NCBI GenBank assembly: GCA_018389105.1
Contig: JACATO010001546.1
Span: 62,001 to 126,000 of the forward strand
DNA: 64,000 nt
Direction of reading: 5' to 3'
Source of the DNA: Nautilus pompilius
Lineage: Eukaryota; Mollusca; Cephalopoda; Nautilida; Nautilidae
Each line of letters starts with the position of its first letter. Within the stretch, counting starts at the first letter, position 1. Shown one piece after another: positions 50,331 to 60,499 of the stretch. The position numbers were made by a program, and so were the translations under genes. The notes under the pieces are model-generated. The model was not told the origin of the DNA and searched no databases. It worked only from the letters and a program-made list of their open reading frames with translations.

Positions 50331-50859
50331 TGCATTACCATCGATTCTTTAAGGAAATTTTCTGTGTAGAAGGGGTCAGTTTAGTGGAAAACCTTTGTCC
50401 CTGCCCATGACAATCGAAGAGAGGGGATACGGGCGACACCTCGACGGCTGTCCGATGTTTATTCAAAACACCGACTGAAATCTATTCACTTTTAAATTCA
50501 TTTTTTTTAATATAGTAAAGAAAAGAAGATAATTTGAATAAATGAACTAAATGCGCGACCTGTTGCTTGTTTACAAATAGCGACAGAAGAATAATTGCAA
50601 TGATATGAACGTATTAGTCTATCAGCAAAATAGAATTCAGTTTAGAAATTCGAATTCCAAATTACAGTTTCCAATGTTTGTAAATAACGATTTTATTTCC
50701 AGTGTTGATTTGTTCCCTTTGGAATCAGTCTTTTTAATGATTAGGTTCAACAAATAATATCGTTCATAACATTTAATCGATATGTAGCATGTTTTTTAAT
50801 TATCTAAACTTTTCTGAAAAGTGTATGGTAGAACATAACAAACCTGGTCTGATCGTGTG
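50331..50859. other. Upstream region without recognised feature
   Basis: AT-rich; nothing assigned. Confidence 0.55.
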
Positions 50860-52110
50860 CCTGTATATCTTCCTCTCTGCCTGTATTCAATCTTGTATGG
50901 GGACCCCATACTATTTTGCCTCCCTTTATTCGATATTATTTGTCTGTATCTGTATTCATTCCTGTATGACCTTATTCTATGGTGTGCCGTATTCTATCTA
51001 ACCTGTTTGTCTTTCGCCTCTCTGCCTGTTCTATCTAATCTTCCTGTATTCTGGCTTGTCTCTCCTTTTTTCTATCTTATCAGTTTGTATTCTATTTTCT
51101 CTGCTTTTATTCAATCTTATCTGCCCTATTCAGTCTTTCCAGCTGTATTCTGTCTTCTTCTGTATTCTAATTTGTCTGTTTATTTTCTATCGTGTCTAAT
51201 TATATTCTTTTTTCTTCTGCATCCATTCCATCTTCTTTGTCCGTATTCTGTTTTCCGCTTGCATACTCTACAGTCAGTCGTATTCTGTTTAGTCTGTTTG
51301 AATTCCCTCTATTGTCTGCCTGAATTCTTTCTTGTATTCCCACATTCCTTTTTTCAGTATTGTTTACCTGTATTCTGTCTTGTTTGTCCGTAATCTGTCT
51401 GTTTTCATTCTGTTTTCTCTGTCCGTATTCTGTCTTCTTTGCCTCTATTCTTTCTTGTCTATGTCTATATCTATTTTCTATCTTTCTACTTGTCTGCCCG
51501 CATTCAATCTAGTATAGCTGTATCCTATCTTGCTTGTCTATTTTCAGTATTGTCTACCTGTATTCTGTCTTTTCTACCAGGTTCCTTCTTGTCTGTCTGC
51601 ATTATAATTTGTCTTTCTTTTTTTTTTGCATTCTGCTATAAATATATTGTCATTCTTCCTTGTCTGTTTGTATTCTGTCTCGTTTACCAATCTCTTAACT
51701 TGTTTGTTTATTTCCAGTGTTTTTTTTTATCTATTCTGTCTTTTCCGATGTCTTCTTTCTTGTCTGGCTATTTTCTGCCATCAGTCCATATTCCATCTTT
51801 TCCGCCGGATTCTGTCCATAATTTTTCTTTCCATCTTCCGTGTCTACATTTATTCATTTCTTGCCTTTCCGCTTTCGGTCATATCTCTCTGCATCCTGTC
51901 TTAACTGCAAATATTCTGTTTTTCTTCTGATATTCCGTCTTTTTCCGTATTCTTTCATTCCTGTTTGTCTTCCGTCTTATCTCTCCCCCACCTTCCTCTT
52001 TTGTCCTTTGTCTTGTTTGTCCATATTCTTCCTTGTCTGCCCTTTTCTGTTGTCCGTCTTGTCTTCCTGCATTCTATCCTGTCCGTCCTCTTCGTGTCTT
52101 GTGCTTTTTA
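50860..52110. repeat. Degenerate T-rich minisatellite, unit about 20-24 bp
   Basis: More than 50 diverged copies of CTGTATTCTGTCTTGTCTGT-like units. The long hydrophobic Phe/Leu/Cys frames in all three plus-strand frames (50789-52136) arise from the repeat, not from a gene. Units are diverged throughout. Confidence 0.9.
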
Positions 52111-53640
52111 TGCGTCTCACGGCCAATAAACTTTGATGTGCGACGCGCGGGCATCTTAAAGTTCGAACACCGTGAACAGGACAGGCGGGAGAATTCACAA
52201 CTTTAGTGGAAAACCAGGAGCAGAAATGCAGCTGAGAGTTGGAAAACGAACAACAATGTAATTTGTTGTCAGCAAGACAGATGGGAGCCACCTGGCGGTG
52301 CGGTTTTCGTTACCGTCGAGCTGTAATCCAAGAGAAGGCTTTTCGCTTTTGTTGCTAATGCCATTCTCAGCTGATTACCGAAACAGACGAAAGAAATGTT
52401 CGCTAATACAAGAAGAAGATCGGAGATTTCTATAAAAAAAAAATAATATAGTTAATAAAGGATACCCTGTGAAAAGTCACGATGACCTGACGGGCCAATC
52501 GAAATCTCACTGGAACGGGATCTTCCAACTCGCGCAGCATCTCGTAGTTTTGCTTATCATTTCTGAGACAGCTGGGCGTGGCGAATCCATGTGACCACTT
52601 TAACTATGTAACCTTTGCCAAAATAAGTATTGGGCAGAAGTAGAAAACTGCGCAGTGCCAGCGCGTAGGTCTACAAGGGGAACGGTTCCGCCCGCTCATG
52701 GCTCTATGACTTCTATTCTTGTGGAACGATAAGTAATTTTAAAGAATGGCCGGCGGCCATTTGTAAGGTCAGCGACGCGTTCCGTGACCTTGTATGCGGT
52801 TGTGGGCGCTACGCCGAATAAAGACAAAGGAGCTGTCGTGTTACTTGAGGTTTTTGCCCGTAATAAGTCATTTCGGACAGTATTATTTTGAAATGCAAAC
52901 AGAAAATGCTGGGTTTTTAAGTCATAGTACAGTTATTACTTAAATACGGAAAGTGTCGCTTTGTCTGGTCAAAGTCCGATTTCGCAGCAAAATCCTCTTT
53001 TTTTATTATTATTATTTCAAAATTAAAGTTGCTCAAAATTCACAAACCAGCCTTTAAGATCCGTCTGTTGATAAATGATATGGAAGTTGGAAAGAGCCAA
53101 AACACCTGTAAAGCGTAATTCGGTCAGTAACACAGGTAACCTAAATACATTGAGGACAGTCAGTTCCACAAGATGCAAAATGACGGAAAATACCACGTGA
53201 TTTGTTCTCTCCTGTGTCATGGTAAAGCGAAGATATGTATGACGTAGTTCATCTTTCCAGGTCCGTTATGGCAATGGCGGGTGGAGGGTCTGTGCCTTTT
53301 GCGGAGTTCGCAGCTTACATAGGTAATCTGTGCAGCTGCGGTCTTATGCCACACGTTGGTAGATCGGAAGCTACATAAAGATAAACCTGTCCACTACCGC
53401 TGATCAATGAAGATAAAGTCAAGCACTGCATAGCACACGACCGAATTCGAGCAGGATCGTGCTCTTCTTTTGAATGGGACTGGAGTTGATGACGCGTTCG
53501 GGGCTTCTGCATCTCCAAGGTAAGTGCTGCTGATATGGACGCTTCTTTCTTCTTGCTGAGACCACGGCTTTTATTTAACTTTCAACGGTATAGCGTTTAA
53601 CAAAGGATTCCATATCTGTTTGTGTTCATTGTGTTCTTTT
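52111..53640. other. Upstream region, no secure gene
   Basis: Includes a CpG-rich patch (52640-52830) with an odd palindrome AATGGCCGGCGGCCATT at 52745-52761. A 36-codon plus ORF at 53268-53378 (MAMAGGGSVPFAEFAAYIG...) follows an acceptor-like CATCTTTCCAG and contains an internal GTAATC. It looks weakly protein-like but is unassigned. Confidence 0.45.
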
Positions 53641-53641
53641 A

Positions 53642-53885
53642 AAGGCGCGGTAGTCCGGTGGTTAGCGAACTAAAATCGAGCGCCTTTAGTTCGAATCCCG
53701 ATCAGGACCCGCTCCTGTTGGCGTACCTTCCCGGCAGGGTTTTTTCACGCTCTTCTCCACCAGCCGATCGAGTAGATTTTCTCCGGGTACTCCGGTTTCC
53801 TTCCACGGGATATGTTCCACGGCGCATCTAAGACAAATTAGCTCTACAAAAGAAACCCCAGCTGAAAGATGCATTATAGGTACCC
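53642..53885 (+). mobile_element. tRNA-derived SINE
   Basis: The head carries an A-box-like TAGTCCGGTGG (53651-53661) and a perfect B-box AGTTCGAATCC (53689-53699), spaced as in a tRNA gene. The body contains CTCCGGGTACTCCGGTTTCC (53781-53800), a phrase I recall from conserved central domains of several animal SINEs. Acceptor-stem pairing is poor, so it is a SINE rather than a working tRNA gene. The 3' end is approximate. Confidence 0.75.
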
Positions 53886-55765
53886 CTCCCGGTTCCGATG
53901 AGGCAAATGGCAGGCAACAGTGAGCCCTGTTTTTAAGTGTCTCCCCGTCCCCGGCTGCCCCAGGAGCCTGGAATGGAAGCCAATACGTGGTGGAAAAGAT
54001 CAGTTTTCTTATACGACCATTTTAATTTTTCCGGTCGGGTTCATAGTTTCGAAACACAAAAAAAAAAAAAAAAAACAGAAGGGAGAATGTCTAACGCTAA
54101 GAAACTTTAAGACTGTGCTAGAAATTTTGAGTCTGCAGGCTCCCTAATCGTCAGAACGGCCTGTCGAGACGGGCGCCTGATCTCCTCCCCCCCGCCCCGC
54201 GGCGATTACTGGACGATCCCTGTAACTCCGCCCACCTCCTCCTCCCGCAGTTCCACGAGAACGCCATTGACGCGGTCAAGCGTATAACAGCGTCACGTAA
54301 GGACCGTTTTGGTTTAGTTGGTTGACCCCCATTTTTTTTTTTTACCCTATAATTTCAAGGCACATTTTAGAGTTAACGCGCAAACAATCCCCTTCCCTTA
54401 ATGCTGTATAATTTTTTTTTCTTTTTTTTTTTAAAATTTTTGAATAATAATAAAATAATTTCCGAAAGTCTCTTTAAAAATGTAAACGAGTTACGGGAAA
54501 TAGAGTTTGTCCACCGGGAAGCGAAATATAATCAAAGAGGTGGGCGGATTCTGGAAAGAAATGAACAACCTTCCTAAACTAACCGACATTATGTTTATTC
54601 AGGGCAGCTGAAGATTTATAGAAATGGGGAGAATTCTGTACTTTAAAGAGAAAATCAAATTAAGCGATCGACCCCTAAAAGGCGTAAAAACATTCATTTT
54701 TGATAAAAAAATAACGAACAGAAGTAGGTCTTCTGATGCGAAGACAGTTTTGCATCGATAACATTGAAGAGAAGAACCCATCTGTGGGTTCGCTGAATTG
54801 TTGCTACTCTGACTGGTGAATCTGATGGATAATTCATAGCAGTCGATAATCAATGAAACATTAATTTATTAGAATATAGATAAAGATTTCTAAACAAAAT
54901 GCAGTCTCTCTGATGGAGCCATTCTATAGTCAATTTATTCGCCTGCCAACCGGTGGAGTGGGATGTGAGCGGTGACTGCGTTGATGCTTGTCTTGTTAAA
55001 GCTACCAGGTTCTCAACATTGTGCCAAATGTTTAAAAGGGGAATGGGATGTTTAATTCTCTTATTTCCGCGAATTTCTTTAAAACTGTCTTCTTTGACAG
55101 CTGTTTTTGGTCTCTTGACGTTTGGTCTGCCAGAGCGTTTTCCATCATCATCTCTTTCTCTCTGTGTCGAACTTCGACGATGTGAATATTCCTTTAATCA
55201 TTTTCTAATGAAATTAATTTTTAAAAATATCCATACAAAAACCTGGCCGTGTAATTTCGACAGTTAATAAAAACAGCCTTTGTTTGCTTATGAAATATAT
55301 ATATACAACCGTTCGAGTTTGTTTCCCCTTGGTTACAGAATGCGACAGCAGTGAACAATTCCCTATAACGTTACGTTCAAGTTTCCATCTGCTTTCATCG
55401 TATCACCCTCCCTTCTATGTCTGATTTTACCTTGCACTGGGGAAGATATCATTTACTTCCCTCGCTTTTATTGATTTATTTTTTGTTTTGCCTTTTATTA
55501 TCGATATAAGCATCCGAGGCTCTTTCCTTCCCAGAGTAGAACGACATCCTTGAATGTCTATGCACAGGAAGCTTTTAAAATTCTCTTTCCTGTATTCCTC
55601 AGGAGTATCTAGAGTCAACTGGCTTCTAACAAAGCGAACGGCAGGATGCTAAGGTTAATCCATCAAACCGTAAAAAAAAACTGTCGCATGAAAGTTTTGG
55701 TATTGCTAGAAGAACCGTGGGAAAGCATTCAGAGTAACGAGTGTTTTTAAACAATAAATTAACCT
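53886..55765. other. Upstream region without recognised gene
   Basis: Poly-A at 54058-54074, GC-rich patch at 54160-54300, T-runs near 54331-54345 and 54412-54432. Nothing assigned. Confidence 0.55.
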
Positions 55766-56883
55766 GAGAGAGAGAGAGATGGCGTCATTACAGAGAGAGA
55801 CAGAGAGAGATGGCGTCGGTACAGAGAGAGATGACGTCGTATAGAGAGAAATTGCGTCGGTACAGAGAGAGAGATGACGTCAGTATAGATGGCGTCGGTA
55901 CAGAGAGAGATGGCGTCGGTACAGAGAGAGAGAGAGAGACGTCATATAGAGAGAGAGAGAGATGGCGGTACGGTAGAGAGAGAGAGAGAGGGCGTCAGTA
56001 CAGAGGAGAGAGATGACGTCAGTATAGAGTCACAGAGATGAGATAACGTCGTATAGAGAGAGAGGGCGTCGGTACAGAGGGGAGAGAGAGAGATGACGTC
56101 AGTATATAGAGAAGGAGAGAGTCGGAGAGAGAGAGATGCGTCATACGAGGAGAGATGACGTCAGTATAGAGAGAGAGAGATGGCATCATTACAGAGAGAG
56201 AGATGACGTCAGTATAGAGAGAGAGATGGCGTCGGTACAGAGAGGGAGAGATGACGTCAGTATAGAGAGAGAGAGAGAGATGACGTCGGTACAGAGAGAG
56301 AGATGGCGTCGGTACAGAGGAGAGAGAGAGAGAGATGGCGTCAGTACAGAGGAGAGAGATGACGTCAGTATAGAGAGAGATGGCGTCGGTACAGAGAGGG
56401 AGATGACGTCAGTATAGAGAGAGATGACGTCAGTATAGAGAGAGAGACAGAGAGAGATGGCGTCGGTACAGAGAGAGAGAGATGGCGTCAGTAGAGAGAG
56501 ATGACGTCAGTATAGAGAGAGATGACGTCGGTACAGAGAGGGAGAGAGAGATGGCATCATTACAGAGAGAGAGATGACGTCAGTATAGAGAGAGATGGCG
56601 TCGGTACAGAGAGGGAGAGAGAGAGATGACGTCGGTACAGAGAGAGATGGCGTCGGTACAGAGAGGGAGAGAGAGAGATGACGTCAGTATAGAGAGAGAT
56701 GGCGTCGGTACAGAGAGGAGGGAGAGAGAGAGATGACGTCGGTACAGAGAGAGAGAGAGATGACGTCAGTATAGGATGGCGTCGTAGAGAAGGAGAGAGA
56801 TATTTCCTAGTTGAGAGAGATGGCCTCGGTACAGAGAGGGAGAGAGATGACGTCATATAGAGAGAGATGACGTCGGTATTGAG
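55766..56883. repeat. CRE-bearing minisatellite (GA)n-ATGACGTCAGTATAGAGA / ATGGCGTCGGTACAGAGA
   Basis: A 1.1-kb array of 20-26 bp units of two alternating types. One carries TGACGTCAG plus TATAGAG; the other carries TGGCGTCGG plus TACAGAG. I count 14 full TGACGTCA octamers (13 followed by G, one by T). It lies about 6.1 kb upstream of EAG exon 1. Frames over it are artefacts of the repeat. Confidence 0.97.
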
Positions 56884-59800
56884 TAGTAGCCAGGAAGTTT
56901 AATATTTGCTTTGTTTTGTATTTTCGGAGTATTCGAGAGCGACAGGTAGTTTTCTTTGTAAAATTTACATAATGAACAAATGAATTCCTTGCTCGTCGGA
57001 CAAAAGCATCACTTCTTCACGGCTCTTTATCGTGAAATGACGATGGCGGCAGGGTTCGTGGAAGAAGCAACTTACAATCACGTCTGTTTACAGGGCACCC
57101 TGCCGTTGTTCCGTGTAACCCCGCCACACCCAAAAATATTCGTCCAATGAAACTGCTTGTAATTTTAACAAACCTAAATGTTCTGGGTTAGTCGGAGAGT
57201 CAGTTACGGATATGGACATTAGCAGCCCCGGCAAGCGATTCATCATGGCGCCCTGGAAGTGGGCGATCACCGAACAGAGACCTACCGGGGAGAGCTGGCG
57301 ACGAGACTCCAACCGACTCGACGATAAAAGAACAGCTCTTCGAAATGTTAAAGAAGAAGTTTGTGACTCTTTTGAAATAATCAGATTAACTAATTTCCGT
57401 CTCTGAATTGTTCGTTTTAAAAGCTTAGGTTTTAGTCTCCTGCAGCTATAAATGTTTCCATTATGGGACGGCGCAGAGAGAGAGAGAAAGAGAGCATCCC
57501 TGGAGAGGGGAAGATACGTTTGTTATTGTCGCTCTCGGATATATTGCTTACATTAGTTCTTGCAGTCAGACCTGATTAGTTTATCCAGTTACAACAGGTT
57601 TTTATTGACGAAACGTCTCTGTTCTCTACAACCAAACTGAAAGTAACTAAAAATTCTAGCGTCCAGGTTATTGATATGATGACAATAGCGAGAAATTGAA
57701 ATCGGCTTTCCAATTAAACGAGGATATCATCTCTGATAGAGTAGATGATGGTCTGGATTATGATTTTGGTAAGTAGACCAACAATCTTCCTGTAGAGACA
57801 AAACCGTCAGCGAATTAACTGACCGCTTTACAAAAACAATAGTCACCATTGTAATACCAATAAAATACTGTTCAGAAAAAAATTGTTTTATATAAGGCGT
57901 ATTTTAGTTGTTGGAATCAGTGTCTAAAAAGAAAGTAAAGCAGATTTATTCTTTTGGACGCTACAGACACCGTATTTCTATAATTTCCAAACAGCAGAGT
58001 GCAATCTTCAGCACCTATATTATTTCCGAGTTGATCCACTGATGTCTGCCACGGCTCGCGATCATAATTTCCAGCAACAACCCCCGTTCAAGACGCCAGA
58101 GGATGAAAAGAAAACTGACAGTTATTTTATTTAGAAATAATTAAAAAAAAGATGTCTTTTGTTTGTTTGTCTCAATCCTGTGGTTCTTTTCAAGACCACC
58201 AAGTTAGAAAATACGCAAAAGAAAACCAAGAATATTTGAAATGAAGTCGGTAGAATGAAATATTCGCGAGATACTGGGAAAGGAAAAAACAACAACCAAC
58301 AATGGCATTTTAAAGTGAACTACCAATGCTAGTGATAAAAATGACAATAAGAGCGAGATTACTGCACTTTTACTCGATATAAATACCTGTAGACTCTTGA
58401 ACTAGTAGTTGTCTTTCTGGGGGTTTTTTTTAAATAGTGCAAAATTTGTATAGTATTCTCAGCACAGATGCGGACAGAATAACTGTTTCTTTTCTGCTCA
58501 TACATCCATTGTTCTGTATTTCCAGAACAACTGTTAATCTCCAGCTGATGTAAACGAACAGCTGTAGCTGAAGACCGAACCTCTCTGCAGTCTTACAGAT
58601 TATTTCTGTCTGGTGTAATTAACTTAACGCTGTGCCACTTGGATCCTGTGTTAACTTCCAAGGTGTATACTGTTTTCAGTTGTAGCGCTTTGGCGTGTTT
58701 ATTTATTAGAGCTGTTCCGATGTAATCATTATACAAGACCATGCCGTTTCAAAGTACGAGGGCTATCGTGATACAGCTGCGCGTGACGGATGTGACCAGA
58801 CACTGCAGCACGCGTGTAGATGAGGGAAGGGGCTTTTCAGGATTCCGTCCGTGGTGGAGGTCAGAGATCCCTGCTTTACATTCTCTGGACGCAAATGAGT
58901 CTAAAGGTAGATGGAACTTCTGACCCCTTAAAACCAAAAATCAAGAGCGGCTAATTTGGAGCAGTAGTTTAAGCCGGATATTTGGTACCGGGGTAAAACC
59001 GACCTGACATTCACTGATAAGTTAGATATCCCTAACTATCGCATCTTTCACGAAGATGAAGAAAGTTTCTTTCCCGTGTCCCACGGAGCCTGCATATGAG
59101 CGCCCTCTGCCAGTGCATTTTGATAGCCAACTAGAGCCAAAGCAACAAGTAACAGCAATTGAAGAAATACTCGTAAACTTTCTAAGCAAACCAGGGCCGA
59201 GTGCCATCGATAATCCGGTATATTCCATGTCCAGACGTCTACGAGTGCTTATATAAACACCGGAAGACGCTCTTTTCTTTTCTTAACGGTTATGGGTGCT
59301 TGCATTGCAGTATAAATGTACGTGCACGAAATCTGTTGCATTCAAATTATTTTGGCAGAGGTCTGTATTATAATTTGCTTGCAATTCTGTCGCTGCTGCG
59401 GGTCTTGCCACTTTCTCGGGTGCTGTCCTGTAGATTAGCCAGGACGGAATCCAACTTCGCCAAGAGAGAGTTAAAAACAAAAATCGGAAATAAACAGCTG
59501 CAAATTTAATGATGGTGCAGACGGTTTTTTTGGGGGGAGGAGAAGAAAGTTATCGATGTACGTGCAGCAATAGTGGGGACAGCAACGAGACGAGGTGCAT
59601 GAGACCGAAAGCGGGTTATGCAAAATACGTCTTCATAGAAACACCGCGGGGTTTACGTGCGTCACTGTTGCCAGGACTACCAATGGCAGCAAGCTCCGTC
59701 CAGGAATGAGAAATGAGTACAATATTGAATCCGCTCTGTCAGGTTCACAAAGCGCCTTTGTTCTACACCAACCGCAACATCGATTTGTTTTCTCCTGTAT

Positions 59801-60499
59801 TTTTTTTAAAAAAAAGTTTTGGGGTTTTTTTGTTGTTGTTTTTTTACGACGAACCGTTTTACGTTAGTCTGTAAACCCAGTGTCCGCCGGAAATGGCGGT
59901 TCTGGTGTGGGCTTCGCTTCGGTGAACTCTCGACAAAGCTGATTCGACCAAGGAGAAACGCAGACGACATCTGGAAGCAGCCCGGATTAAGTCTCATGGA
60001 ATGCATATAAATTGATTTTACCATGAACACGAGGTTTAGAATATTAAAAAAAAAAGCTTTGGACACTTTTATTTATTATTATTGATTATTTTTTTAATAA
60101 ATGAAAATTAATGGCTCGTCCAAAGGGGTACAGCTAAGTGTAATTACGAACTGCGAGAGGATGAACGTTTTAGCTGCTTGTGTATCGGCTGCGTTATTAA
60201 CTATTTAAAGCGATGATCAAAGCAAGTTTATCTAAAATTCATGTCGCCTCTTTAATGATTTTGATAGCCCCTTATATATTTATATGGCGAAATAAAAGTA
60301 AATTGGTCTGTGGTCCATAGTGTTAGACCAGTCAGCTGGAAGACGCGAGAACCTATCATTTTCGTTCTGTTCACGGTAGAAATGTACAGAGGATACAGCG
60401 CCTGGGCAGAGTGGGTATAGTGTGTGCTCAAAAATATCTAACCAGTTTGCCACATTTTCTTAAAGATTTCTAATTCATATATCCAGGGGCTTTAAGCGA
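56884..60499. other. Upstream region without recognised gene
   Basis: Plus frames 57212-57406 and 59056-59256 (FPCPTEPAYERPLPVHFDSQ...) look mildly protein-like but belong to no family I know. The rest is AT-rich. Confidence 0.45.

Noticed and set aside
50789-52136. Long hydrophobic plus-strand frames (up to 178 codons)
   Set aside because: They are present in all three frames and come from a degenerate CTGTATTCTGTCTTGT minisatellite.
53642-53715. Functional tRNA gene
   Set aside because: A- and B-boxes are present, but stems do not pair well and a SINE body follows.
57001-57100. Plus-strand MTMAAGFVEEA as a KCNH start (MTMAGG-like)
   Set aside because: Wrong strand for the channel gene, and no [11 protein letters not shown] follows.
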